64,000 nt of DNA, from contig NC_065573.1 in NCBI RefSeq assembly GCF_937616625.2, positions 10,493,001 to 10,557,000 of the forward strand, written 5' to 3'. The notes beneath the pieces were generated by a model that was not told the origin of the DNA, ran no database searches, and worked only from the letters and a program-made list of their open reading frames with translations. Position 1 is the first letter of the stretch. Each line of letters starts with the position of its first letter. The translations under genes and the position numbers were made by a program. Positions 11,022-23,491 of this stretch are shown piece after piece. This DNA is from Mercurialis annua (Eukaryota; Streptophyta; Magnoliopsida; Malpighiales; Euphorbiaceae).

Positions 11022-13015
11022 TGTTAGTAGTATGTGCCCTAGGGCCATTTTTTATTTATACTTGTATAAACAAATCTCATTGGCAATGATATATATGTTT
11101 TATTTGAACTAAGTGCCTCATCAACTAAGTGTTTATTTATTGCATATTGTCCTTATCACATTGTGATAGAATCTATTCTTAAGGTGTTGAGAATATGAGT
11201 GACAGATTCTATTATACAAGTGATCTAAATAACCGTTCATGATCAATGGGGTCCTGCGAATAAGGGCATCGCATTATCCCGGAAAGATTGTCACCTCTAT
11301 TTATTCTCCTGATTAGTAAAGAGTTCCTAATTATAGGAAGTAGTGAGTCTCATACTACTTGATGGGGATCAGAATAAACATGTGGATACTCAAGGTGTTG
11401 AGTGAGTCGAACAAGTGACGCTAGATGACTTATACATGGTAATTCATTAAAGTCAATTTAATGTCATCTAGTTCATAATTGTACATATGTCCTTTGACTT
11501 GCGGTGACACTATCTTGTATATAGGTGATTAGAGTTTGATACTCCTTAACCCTAGATATTTCATGAGCTAGGGCCGCGGGATGTGTTGGCTCTAGTTAGT
11601 AGTATATGGAGATAGGGGTTTAACCTAGAAAGGATTCATCACTCTGGATGAACGGAGACAAGATTCTATGCTATCTCAAATTGTTCTTGATGGATGATAA
11701 AACCTGCGCAGGTGTATATGACTTACATAGAAAGTTATTTCTAGTGGAAGTCATATTTATCAAGAATTAGAACTGAGAGATGAGGTCATATAATCAAGAC
11801 ATACAGTGTTTGACTTAACCGTGACACTAGTCGAGATTGGAATCTTAGATGAAGGGAATTTTGAGTGTACGGTAATTATGAACATTGGTTCATAAAGAAT
11901 GCATCGAAACATTCATATCTATTTGGGGGTCGTGATATATTGCTAGACGTCACTCACGATCTACGAGAATTAATAATTAATGGGATTTAATTATTTAATA
12001 TAAGAAAGGCGTTTCTTATAACTCTCGTTGCCATATAGATGTGAACCTAGTTAGTCACACACAATAGGGTGTGCAACCGATTGAGTTTACGAGAGATCGA
12101 TTTCATATAGATACTAGCATATCTCGGAAATTAATCTAAGATGAAAAACAAGTATAAATTAGGGACTAATTTGTAAGAGTTATAAATTAGTAGGCACCTA
12201 ATTGTATTTTATCCAAGTTAATGTGATGATGTCATGTGATGATGTCACGATGATGTCACGATGATGTCATGTGATTATGTCACGATGATGTCATGTGATG
12301 ATGTCACGATGATGTCATACGATGATGTCACGTGATGATGTCATGTGATGATGTCATGTATGTCTCTGTGTGTGACACCTAGCATCCGACGTGTCAGAAG
12401 GTGGCAACACCTATGCTTGATGTGTGACACCTAGCATATGATGTGTCAGATGGTGGCAACACCTATGCTTGGTGTGTGACACCTAGCATGTGAGGTGTCG
12501 AATGGTGGCAACACCTTTGCTTGGCGTGTGACACCTAGCATGTGAGGTGTTGCATTCTTAAGCAAAGCTCTACCCTATAAATAGAGGTTGCCTTTGCTCA
12601 TTCTAAACACACCACACTTAAGAGAGCATATTTGAAGGAGTTCAAGTAGTCATCAATCACAGAAAAGCTTGGAGAAAGTTTTTCATACAACCCAGCAAAG
12701 ACGTAATCGAGGCGAGAGTTTGAGCTTAGGGTTGCTCGGCAAGAGAAACTCTTGCAGATTACTTCAAGGCGAGGATTCAATCGGACGCATACTCGTGTGG
12801 ACGAGCTTGAGGTCGCCGTACTATCGGGACTACAAGAATCGTTGGAGAATCGACATAGGTATTCTTCTTACGGTTTCTAGATGCGTGCTTTAATTACTAG
12901 ATGATACGACGATCCATTTGTTATTGATATGATCAATTTCTGGATCCGAATTGTTGGAATTCCAATTTCGAATTGAAATATACGATTCGGACCCTCACGT
13001 CCCGCTGCACCAACA
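11022..13015 (+). repeat. Copia 3' LTR
   Basis: 1994 bp. It matches the 5' LTR almost throughout, with about nine substitutions by eye. It carries an extra copy of the roughly 52-bp unit beginning TGTGACACCTAGCAT (about 12421-12475), so four such units are present instead of three. It ends CACCAACA and is followed by the duplicated target TTCGT. Confidence 0.95.
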
Positions 13016-15155
13016 TTCGTTATATTACGCCAAGTGCGCGTCAAAAGTGTTACTAGATTAGTATGTCGCGTCACAAGTCCCTTTAACGCGTTGTTACGAT
13101 TACCTAAGCATGGTTAGGTTATATTACGCAAAGTATGCGTAAAAGATGACGCTCTAGATTAGTATGGCGAGTCTCAAGTATCTTTAGGGCGTTGTTTCGA
13201 TTACCATGCTTATGTCATGTTACAAGTCTCTCTAACACGTCGTTCTGATTACCAAAGCATGGTTAGGTTATATTACGCAAAGTGTGCATGAAAATTGACA
13301 ATAGATTAGTATGTCACATCTCAAGTCTCTTTAACCAGTCATTTCGATTACCTATGCATGGTTAGGTCATTTTACATAAAGTGTGCGTGAAAAGTGACGC
13401 TATATTAGTATGTCGCGTCTCAAGTCTCCTTAATGCGTCGTTCTGATTACGTAAGCATGGTTAAGTTATATTACGCAATGTGTGCGTGAAAACTGTTGCT
13501 AGGTTAATATGTCGCGTCTTAAGTCTCTTTTACGTGTCGTTCCGATTACCTAAGCATGGTTAGGTTATATATGCAAAATGTGCGTGAAAAGTGATGCTAG
13601 ATTAGTATGTCGTGTCTCAAGTCTCTTTAATGCGTCGTTCCAATTATCTAAGCATGGTTAGGTTATACTACGCAAAGCGTGCGTAAAGAGTGACGCTAGA
13701 TTAGTATGGCGCATTTCAAGTATCTTTAACGCGTCATTTTGATTACCATGCTTATGTCGCGCCACAAGTGTCTCAAACGCGTCGTTCTGATTACCTAAGT
13801 GTGCATGAAAAGTGACAATAGATTAGTATGTCGCATCTTAAGTCGCTTTAACGTGTCGTTCCGATTACCGAAGCATGGTGAGGTTATTTTACGCAAAGTG
13901 TACGTGAAAGGTGACGCTAGATTAGTATCGCGTCTCAAGTCCCTTTAACGTGTGTTATGATTACCTAAGCATTGTTAGGTTATATCACGCAAAGTGTGCG
14001 TGAAAAGTGACACTAGATTAGTATATCGCGTCTCAAGTATCTTTAACACGTCGTTTTGATTACCAAAGCATGGTTATGTTATATTAGGCAAGTGCGAGTT
14101 AAAAGTGTCGGTAGATTAGTATGTCGCGTCAGTAGTCTCTTTAACGCGTTGTTACGATTGCCTAAATATTGTTAAGTTATATTACCCAAAGTGTGCGTAA
14201 AAAGTGTCGTTAGATTAGAATGGCACGTCTCAAATCTCTTTAACGTATTATTTCGATTACCATGCATATGTCACATTACAAGTCTCTCTAACACATCTTT
14301 CCGATTACCAAAGCATGGTTAGGTTAAATACACAAAGTGTGCGTGAAAAGCGACAATATATTAGTATGTCGCGTCGCATGTCTCTTTAACGCGTCATTCC
14401 AATTACCTAAGCATGGTTGGGTTATTTTACGCTAAGTGTGCGTGAAAAGTGACGCTAGATTAGTATGTCGTGTCACAAGTCTCTTTAACGGGTCGTTCCA
14501 ATTATCTAAGCAAGGTTTGGTTATATTACGCAATGTGTGCGTGAAAACTTTTGCTAGGTTAGTATGTCGCATCTCAAGTCTCCTTAAAGCGTCGTTCTAA
14601 TTACCTAATCATGGTTAGGTTATTTTACGCAAAGTGTGCGTGAAAAGTGACACTAGATTAGTATGTCGCATCTCAAGTCTCTTTAACACGTCGTTTCGAA
14701 TCCCTAAGCATGGTTAGGTTATATTCCGCAAAGAGTGCGTCAAAAGTGATGCTAGATTAGTATGGCGCGCTTTAAGTCTCTTTAACGTGTCATTTCAATT
14801 ACCGTCGTTCTGATTGCCTAAGCATGGTTAGGTTATATTACGCAAAGTGTGCGTAAAAGGTGACGCTAGATTAGTATGTCGCATCTCAAGTCTCTTTAAT
14901 GCGTGTTTCGATTACCTAAGCATGGTTAGGTTATATTACGTAAAGTGTGCGTGAAAAGTGACGCTAGATTAGTATGTCGCGTCTCAAGTCTTTTTAACGC
15001 GTCGTTCCGATTATCTAAGCATGGTTAGGTTATATTACGCAAAGTCTGTGTAAAAAGTGACGCTAGATTAGTATAGCGCGTCTCAAGTCTCTATAACGCC
15101 TCGTTTCGATTACCATGCTTATGTCGCTTAACAAGTGTCTTTAACGCGTCGTTCT
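13016..15155 (+). repeat. 99-bp satellite array, block 2
   Basis: Forward-orientation units continue in phase with block 1 once the copia element is removed. 48-bp half-monomers occur near 13202, 13744, 14258 and 15111, with a still shorter variant near 14795. GTTCT at the end is the target-site duplication of the next element. Confidence 0.93.
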
Positions 15156-17138
15156 TGTCACGACCCAAATTATTGAGCCGCGGCCGGCGCTAGGGAATGG
15201 GAGTGGTAGCTCCAAATCCCATAGCAAGCTTAAACCACTATAAAAAATTTCACGATTAAAACATATCTTTTTATATAATACGTTTTCGGAAACTTTCTTT
15301 ATATAATATAATTATAAATATCAAAATATCATGTCCCTTTTCTGAAAACGTTCATAAAACAATTCTCAGAAACCAAGGTCTTACAGCGCGATATCTTATA
15401 TCCAGCACTGCCCTGTTTCTATTCACAACCATAACCAATTCCTCTCTAGGCAATTGGTATCGAATGCAAACGGATAACATATCATCTTTTCAAATAACGT
15501 ATTCATAAAATTATATCAAAGTTTATACAAAATACCGTTTGAAATCCATTCATCAATATTATACTGACACCTACTGACTACTGCAGCTTTAAGGACTTGA
15601 ACTTTGTGCAAGTCAGAAGACTTCCAACACAAAAGAGATGGTCTGTCTGATCCGATTCCGATCACCTGAAACGAAACACTGTGAGGGGGGTCAGTATTTT
15701 GGAAAATACTGAGTGAGTTTACATATTACTAACGGTATTATAAAAACATAACATCGCATTGCAAATAAAGCTTTAGTATAAAATATATATATAATCAAGC
15801 ATTTGATCCGTTCGAAACTAAAATCCTAAAACTCAACGCAACTTACGAATATTCAAATCGTACAGATCCAAATGGTCCGACTCGGGAGTGTTCACACTCA
15901 ACCACGTCAGTCGCGGCCAATCTTTTAATATCAGAGCGTGGGTCCAACCCACTAGATACGGGGCTCAAGTTACACTGTAACCGAGTTCTCGCTCTTATCG
16001 TATTCATATCATACGTGCATCTCATAATATTTCTGACAATCTAGACTCGCTAGACTAACTCAATTACTGGTGATCACACAGCTTATTGACACCCAATAGG
16101 TGGCTAGTTTCTTCGGATCGCATACTAGAGTTTCAATTCAAAACAATCATTCAATCATCGAATCATATAAATGCGATGTATAAATTCATAATATATGAAA
16201 ATAACTTTTATAAACAAGGCACGAAAGTAAAATGCAACTCACAGAACTTGCTATCCCAAAACTGCTCTATCGTCACTCAGTCAGGTAGATTCCACGCGTC
16301 ATTCAATCTCGTAGCTGTTCCAGCTCGTCGGCCTGGTAGCTCGTCGGTACGTCAGTTACCGAGTCGAGTTACCTGTACGTTTAATCCATAAACGTAGGCT
16401 TAGTACTAAAACCCTAAGTTATAAACTTAGGATAACACATTCGTATTTCAAATACGACTCTTAACTTTGATAATCTCTTAATCACATTTCCTTTTTATCG
16501 ATATCAGACTATATATTTCTTATATCTCGAAACCCTAATCGAACACGTCAGGTTCGATATCCAAATTTCATGTTTTCGGGGTTCGTGTTTCCTTTTCAAT
16601 GTCCGACATTCTTAAAGTCGGAAAACTAGGTCGAAACGGGACGAAAACGTATAAACAGGTAGCTCCATCGGTTGTGCGAGCGCACGAGGGGTTGTGTGTG
16701 TTTGCACACATAGGTGTGCGCTCGCACACCTTGGTGTGCTATCGCACACAATTCTTGCGCACGACCCGGAATCCGCTTCCGGGCGGATTCTGACGTGCTC
16801 TAACATTCAAAACAATCTTAAAACGTCGTTTCCTACTGAATTCACAATTTTGTTATTCTAAAAATGCTAAAACCGAGCTAGAAACGTCAAATTCGATAAT
16901 AACTCAATATAACTCTAAAACAGCCCTTGTTTTATCAATTTCCGACATAATAACAAATTTCTTACCTTGTTTTGAAGCTCAATCATGATAGAAGATTGAA
17001 TTCCGATTGAATAGATATAAAGAACGCGCGATTTGAACGAGAAACGGCGAAATCGCAGCGGATCGAAATCGTTTGCCATATTTTTCCTTTTCTCTGAAGC
17101 TTTCGCCATTCTTCTGGATCATTCTTTGAATGATCAGC

Positions 17139-17183
<45 letters not shown>
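17139..17183. repeat. (AT)n(GT)n microsatellite
   Basis: A compound dinucleotide run inside the LARD LTR. The partner LTR has the same run at about 25165-25214. The hAT-like element inserted into the GT part of this copy. Confidence 0.9.
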
Positions 17184-17184
<1 letters not shown>

Positions 17185-17732
17185 AGGCCTGTGCATCAGT
17201 CGATTTCGGTCGGTTCGGTGAACCGAACAGAAGAAATCGAAACCGAAAATAGGCCAAAATCCAAAACCGAGTCGGTTCCGGAATAGACCAAAAATCGAAA
17301 TTGAACCGAACTGAAAAATTCGGTTCTGTTCGGGTTCGGTTCGGTTAAAAACCGATTTTTTTTAATTTTTTTTTTCAATTTTTTAATATAAAAAATTAAA
17401 AAAATATTGATTAATATAATTTTACATATGTTATTCGTATAGTTTCGCTATTATAATAAATTTATTAACTTATATATTACATATTATTAAAGAATAAATA
17501 CTAAAAACGTATAAATAAATATATAAATTTTAAGTTTTTCAAAAAAAAAAATTGTTATTCAGTTTTTCGGTCGGTTCGGTTTACAAAAACCTAAAACCAA
17601 ATTGAAAACCGAATATCAAATTTTTAGGTTGACAAAAACCAAATTAAACCGTTTTAACTAAAAATCCGAACCAATATTAAAACTTCGGTTTGGTTCGGTT
17701 TTTCGGTTCAATTCGGTTTTTGCACACCCCTA
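17184..17732. mobile_element. hAT-like MITE inserted in the LARD LTR
   Basis: 549 bp, absent from the partner LTR, flanked by the 8-bp repeat TGTGTGTG (17176-17183 and 17733-17740). Because the target is a GT run, the duplication is suggestive rather than unique. Termini are TAGGCCTGTGCA on the left and TAGGGGTGTGCA on the right (reverse complement), the hAT-type TIR form common in plants. The interior is rich in CCGAACC/GGTTCGG near both ends and in A/T in the middle. No coding capacity. Confidence 0.75.
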
Positions 17733-18147
17733 TGTGTGTGTGGTTAATTGTTCACTTTAATCTTTCAATTTCTTAACTTAATCTTTTAATTGCTATTTCC
17801 GAGGCTTAAGTGGCTAATTTACACTTTGGTCCTTGAATTTTTCAAAAATTGCACTTTATCCCAAAACGCATCCGCGTCCAAATTTTAAAAGGTCTCCGAT
17901 TGACTCGAGACTTTTATCACAATTACTATAAAATATTTCGCGGACCTTGGCGAAATAATATCCACCACGGGATTTATATTTGATTTTATATTAATTTTCT
18001 AACCTTATCCTCAAATCCCGCTAATACGCTTAATAAAGTTTACTCTAAATTCCTGATACTATTAAATTAAATCCATTCTGATTTAATGTACTGGAATTCG
18101 CGACACATGGCACGATTTAATTACCTAAAAATATTTGGGGTATTACA

Positions 18148-18160
18148 TTCTTCCCCCCTT
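18148..18160 (-). other. LARD 1 polypurine tract
   Basis: On the minus strand AAGGGGGGAAGAA directly precedes the 3' LTR start TGTAATACC. This fixes the element orientation. Confidence 0.75.
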
Positions 18161-21100
18161 ATAAAAATTCGTCCTCGAATTTTCATGTAACTTCTTGACT
18201 TATCTTAAACTCTTAACCTCTTGCACTTCCTCATAATATGTATACCGTATTCATTTCACGATGCGTGTTGATGCGTGGAATTATTATTCCGATTCTGTAC
18301 CTCTTGTACTATAACGTCAACTGTCGTTGACTATTTTCATATCATTATCTCATTGATCTTGTATACCTGACCTTTTTATATGTCCTTTGTCTGACATTCC
18401 ATACTATAAACTCTTGTCCTTGTAATTGAACTTTCAGTTCTTTTCTGATATATCCAATGGTGATTTGTTCTAGTGATATTTTATCACTAGGGACGATGAT
18501 TATCTTTATTAGGATTCTTCATTCATCGTTGAATGATATAGACAATCCATTAGCTCGTACTTCTTAATCCTCTTTGTCTGGTCGTTGTCACGACTTGCTC
18601 TTAATTCTGAGACATCTTCTCTTATGACAGTATCAGTCACATTTATATATACTTATGATCCTTTGTTTATGATTCTTTCTCTTTTTGTCCAATACATTTA
18701 ATCCCATAATCTTTCCTTGTTGAATGATGTGGACATTCAAATAACTCGTGCTTCACTACTTACGTAGTCTCTTTCGTATTGTTGTTGTCACCATCCGGTC
18801 GTTTTTCATCGTGGTGTTGGGAATATAATCTCATTATCCACCATCCTCTTTTATCTCATTATTCCGCTTTTCGTACGAACATCCTTTTGCTATCGTCGCT
18901 TTATCACGGTCCTTCATGAGGTGAATTCTCATGATGTATTCTCATAAGGGTTTTGCTTTCCTTGTAAGGGTTACTTTGATCTTCTTTTTGCGTCTTTACT
19001 TCCCGTATACTCCTTTACTCACCGGATATTCATTGATCTACTTCCTTTCCTTAAGTGTGATGCACTGTTCTTAAAATTTCTAGTCTTTTCTTTCTTTTCA
19101 TCAATCTGTCTTATTCTTCATTTTTCATAATCTTGGATAATTGTCCTTGTTATCCTGTCCTTTACTTCCTCTTACAATCCTTGCTGTCATCTTTTAAAGG
19201 TTGTTACTCTTTCATTATGCCTCTTTACATCACAGTTTCCCGTGCATTAATGCTTAATTTCCTATAGGAAAGAGATGTTTAGTCTCTTCGTGAACCTTCT
19301 TGGTTCTGGCGCAGCTGTTACATATACGGTCTTCGTACTAGGGGAAAACGATTGTTGTCGCGTTGGACTTTTACTCCCGATTTATTCGATGTACCTTATT
19401 TACTCATTCCCAATGAGAATCCTCGATTCTTTCAATTTTCGTTGTCATGTATTGCCTCGAATAGTGTCGTTACTGTTATCATCTTCATTTATCGCGTATA
19501 TCTCTCACTAATCTTTCAATTAGTTGATCCATTCTCTTACTTGTCCAATTCTTCTCCACACTTTTACGAAGTCCTTTGCTTATACGTATCATGAATGTAA
19601 ACAATTCCTTACGACTTTCATGGCATACTGATCCTTATGATCATTACGATATTTGAATCCTAGTTGCCATATTTGGCACTTAACAACCTTTTTACCTTAA
19701 CCTCTTTCGATGTTTCTTCCTCCTTTTAGTGAGTATCTTACTATATGCCTCATGGTAGTCCATCTTTTGAAACTTAAATGTTGACCTTAGTATTAATCCT
19801 AAGGTTAAACTTGTTCTTAACTTCTTATTTACTTTTTCATTTCATCTTATCTATGTTCTTCTTTCTTTTTTCGGCTTCTCGACATCATTCATCTTCCAAT
19901 CTTTTAAAGATACTTTTAGCATTCATCTTTAAAATTCACTATTCTATTCCATTCTTCCTTTCTAATATCGTATCTTAGTTTGACTCTTAATTTCCAAACT
20001 ATTTCTCTTTCCCATAGCATGGTGTGAGGTTTATTCCTTATTATCTATAGTCTTGTCATTTTCACTCGTTACTTCATTCTTCTACCTATAACGTAAATAT
20101 ATTTCTTCATGTTTCTCCTTTGACTTCTTGTTCCTAATCAACCATCAGGATTAATAGTCGTAATGATATAACCCTATGGTACCTTTCTTGTGTTCCATAT
20201 TCACGCTCTTATTATGCGTCTCGATCCTCTTCTGTTGCATCTCTTGCATTCTTCTTCATTGCATCTTGTACACCGTGTACTTCTTCTTTTAGCATTCACA
20301 ACATCGATCATGAGTGGTGGTCGTAGCCTATTTCGTTTGAATTCCTCGACATGGTACGCTCTTGATTACTTGCGTCATATCGTACTTTTACTGACACCTT
20401 GACTGTCAGTGAAGCCGATCCTATGTTCAAATCGCCTTTATTCCTTTTCGTTTCTATGTGTCTGCGGCTACATAGAGTTCCATTTCTTTAATATCCTTGT
20501 CCGTTCTCCACGTGGTTTCTCTTTTTCTTACCTCGATCTCTCTTATAGAGTTCCTTGCGACATACACCGGTTATTCACACTTTCTTAATGCTTATTACCT
20601 TAAATAATTTCTTAGTATCCTTAATCCCATCTTTAATTCTCATCGTATGATTTTATACCTTTAGCATATCTTACTTTCACTTCTTATCTTCTCATTTGAT
20701 TTATCTGATATTACTTCTTTTCGTATGGCTCAATTCCAATATTGAGTCTCTTCTTTACATTCGATGTCATATACCACCTCTTAACCATTTATATATTATA
20801 TCTACGCCTTCCTTCAAGGGTTACTATTAACCTTCTAGATCAATCGCACTATTCACTTTACCCCTTATTAGTCAAACTCAAAACTTAGGATCACGTGCTT
20901 CGCGTACATCTATCATACTTATATTTACTCTGATCTTTTCATTCGCTTTATAATCACAACCTATGGTGGAGGTTCCAACTTGTTGTCGTTCATCTCTTGA
21001 TCTTTCTTATTGTGTACCTCCAACTATTCATTCTCATACAGGGTTGGTGTTGGTTGTATTCAGTAAGCCAAATCTTACACTTTAAACTATTCAATCCCAT

Positions 21101-22435
21101 GTAACTCTAACGTTAACTGTACTTAGTTAATTAAATTCTATACTCTGTCTTTCGTATTCTCGTCACAAGCCCTCTTGGCTCGTCATCTTTATCCATATAT
21201 ATGTTCTATTGATACTCTTATTAAACTAATTAAAGCTCTTAATTCAACGATCGAAGCGATTAATACTTAGATAACCGTCTTAAAAACATCATATTCCGAT
21301 ATCATATTGATCCAACGGCTCAATCTAAAGTCATCACAGTTTTACTAAACCTTTACAACTTATAGATCATATCTAAAGCTTATCGCGTTGATGCATAGTA
21401 AACTATGAATGTTCCTTGCACTATAATATGCATCCGTCAATCTTTCGATTATATCTTCTTATATACTTCTTCTCTTATATCATAGTTTAATATCTTTGAC
21501 GTCCCGTCAAAGAGATACTCACTTTCTAGCTTACCACTAATCGGGTACACATTACTTTCCAATACATTAGTGATTTTAGCTATATTCTAATAACATAACT
21601 TCTATGTCCTCACAATTATACGTATTCATTCACCTCGTGGCCTTGATCGTAGCTTGCTCGCGAGCACTTCCCTTCCGTCACAGAGTTCTGGTCTAGGTGT
21701 ACTTACATAAAAACAAAACTTCTTGAAAACTCTTCCAAACAAAACGACTCATTTTGAAATTTATATTCAAAATTCCATTTAAATCTTAGCAAAATTGTGC
21801 GCTAGGGTGATGACGTCTCTCATCCCCAAAGAGTTGCCACATCTCACCTCTTTGTCTGAGCATAATGCATATGATGCATGTCCTATTAATGCATGTATTT
21901 ATGTATGTAGTGATGCATTTCTATCAATGTCATGGCAATTATCAATATCTATCGCGGGTCTAGGCACAATTATGCTTTCAAAATCATTTAAACAATTAAC
22001 TTTAGAAAGTTATAAACTTCGAGTTTTGTTAGTTCCCTAGACCTTTAAACTCTGCACCCGGTAAGTTCTTCCACTTCTGTAGCTTCGTACCTCTTCTTCA
22101 TCCGCCTCCTGACGTTTCAATCGATTGTTGCGATAATATCTGGTCTAGACATGCCGAAACATAAACTGCCTTATCGTAGAATCTCATCTCCTCGAGGTTC
22201 CATCTGGATATGCATATCACATATACATATCTTATCAAAAACGAAATACGCACGTGTATCTCATATACGTGTGTCACAACAAACAAACAAGCACTTCATA
22301 AACCAATCAATCATACTTATCGCAAAACAGCAATGCAAACTACTTGGATCAGACATAAATCAACTCTATAGCTGCAGTAGTTCCTAGGTCACTCAAATGA
22401 CAAAACTCATATTAGCAGAGGTAACTGGACCAACT
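18161..22435 (-). other. LARD 1 internal region, non-coding
   Basis: About 4.3 kb, strongly pyrimidine-rich on the plus strand. Open frames are short (up to 81 codons) and show no Gag, protease, RT or integrase motif. Parts recur in LARD 2: GTTGTCGCGTTGGACTTTTA near 19350 compares with TTGTCGCGTTGGGATTTTA near 53512, and CTGCAGTAGTTC near 22372 and 56300 precedes both primer-binding sites. I find no gene here. Confidence 0.8.
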
Positions 22436-22447
22436 GCTCTGATACCA
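22436..22447 (-). other. LARD 1 primer-binding site (tRNA-iMet)
   Basis: TGGTATCAGAGC on the minus strand, four bases after the 5' LTR end. It is a perfect 12-base match to initiator tRNA-Met. Confidence 0.88.
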
Positions 22448-23491
22448 CAATTGTCACGACCCAAATTATTGAGCCGCGACCGGCGCTAGGGAATGGGAGT
22501 GCTAGCTCCAAATCACATAGCAAGCCTAAACCACTATAAATTTTTTCGCAATTAAAACATATCTTTATATATAATACGTTTTCGGAAACCTTCTTTATAT
22601 AATATAATTATAAATATCAAAATATCATGTCCCTTTTATGAAAACATTCGCAAAACAATTCTCAGAAACCAGGGTCTTACAGCGCAATATCTTATATCCA
22701 GCACTGCCCTGTTTCTATTCACAACCATAACCAATTCCTCTCTAGACAATTGGTATCGAATTCAAACGGATAACATATCATCTTTTCAAATAACATATTT
22801 ATAAAATTATATCAGAGTTTATACAAAATATCGTTTGAAATCCATTCATCGATATTATACTGACACCTAATGACTACTGCAGCTTTAAGGACTTGAACTT
22901 TGTGCAAGTCAGAAGACTTCCAACACAAAGGAGATGGTCTGTCTGATCCGATTCCGATCACCTGAAACGAAACACTGTGAGGGGGGGGGTCGGTATTTTG
23001 GGAAATACTGAGTGAGTTTACATATTACTAACAGTATTATAAAAACATAACATCGCATTGCAAATAAAGCTTTAGTATAAAAATATATATATAATCAAGC
23101 ATTTGATCCGTTCGAAACTAAAATCCTAAAACTCAACGCAACTTACGAATATTCAAATCGTACAGATCCAAATAGTCCGACTCGGGAGTGTTCACACTCA
23201 ACCACGTCAGTCGGGCCAATCTTTTAATCTCAGAGTGTGGGTCCAACCCACTAGATACGGGGCTCAAGTTACACTGTAACTGAGTTCTCGCTCGTATCGC
23301 ATTCATACCATACGTGCATCTCATAATATTTCTGACAATCTAGACTCGCTAGACTGACTCAATTACTGATGATCACACAGCCTATTAACACCCAATATGT
23401 AGCTAGTTTCTTCGTATCGCATACTAGAGTTTCAATTCAAAACAATCATTCGATCATCGAATCATATAAATGCGATGTATAAATTCATAAT

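Larger units (their letters stand above)
4025..13015 (+). mobile_element. Ty1/copia LTR retrotransposon, nearly intact
   Basis: A complete element flanked by the direct repeat TTCGT (4020-4024 and 13016-13020). Removing it restores a continuous satellite unit. It has two LTRs with TG...CA ends, a primer-binding site matching the 3' end of initiator tRNA-Met, a gag ORF, a long pol ORF in copia order (protease, integrase, RT, RNase H) and a purine-rich tract before the 3' LTR. By eye I count about nine substitutions between the roughly 1.94-kb LTRs plus one 52-bp unit difference, so insertion was recent. The only coding lesion I find is a frame break between gag and pol. Confidence 0.95.
15156..18147 (-). 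repeat. LARD 1, 3' LTR
   Basis: 2992 bp including a 549-bp hAT-like insertion. It reads TGTAATACCCC...GGGTCGTGACA on the minus strand. It includes a TGTGCG/CGCACA palindrome cluster (16675-16765) and an (AT)n(GT)n microsatellite (17139-17183). It retains about 90 bp (16827-16918) that are missing from the other LTR. The short open frames at 15843-17378 are chance. Confidence 0.88.

Noticed and set aside
16979..17257. ORFs crossing the AT/GT microsatellites (also 25010-25248)
   Set aside because: They contain dipeptide runs from the microsatellite and lie in LTR sequence.
22436..22447. Possible tRNA-Met gene at the primer-binding sites
   Set aside because: Only the 12 bases complementary to the tRNA 3' end are present, directly beside LTRs. 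No tRNA body exists.
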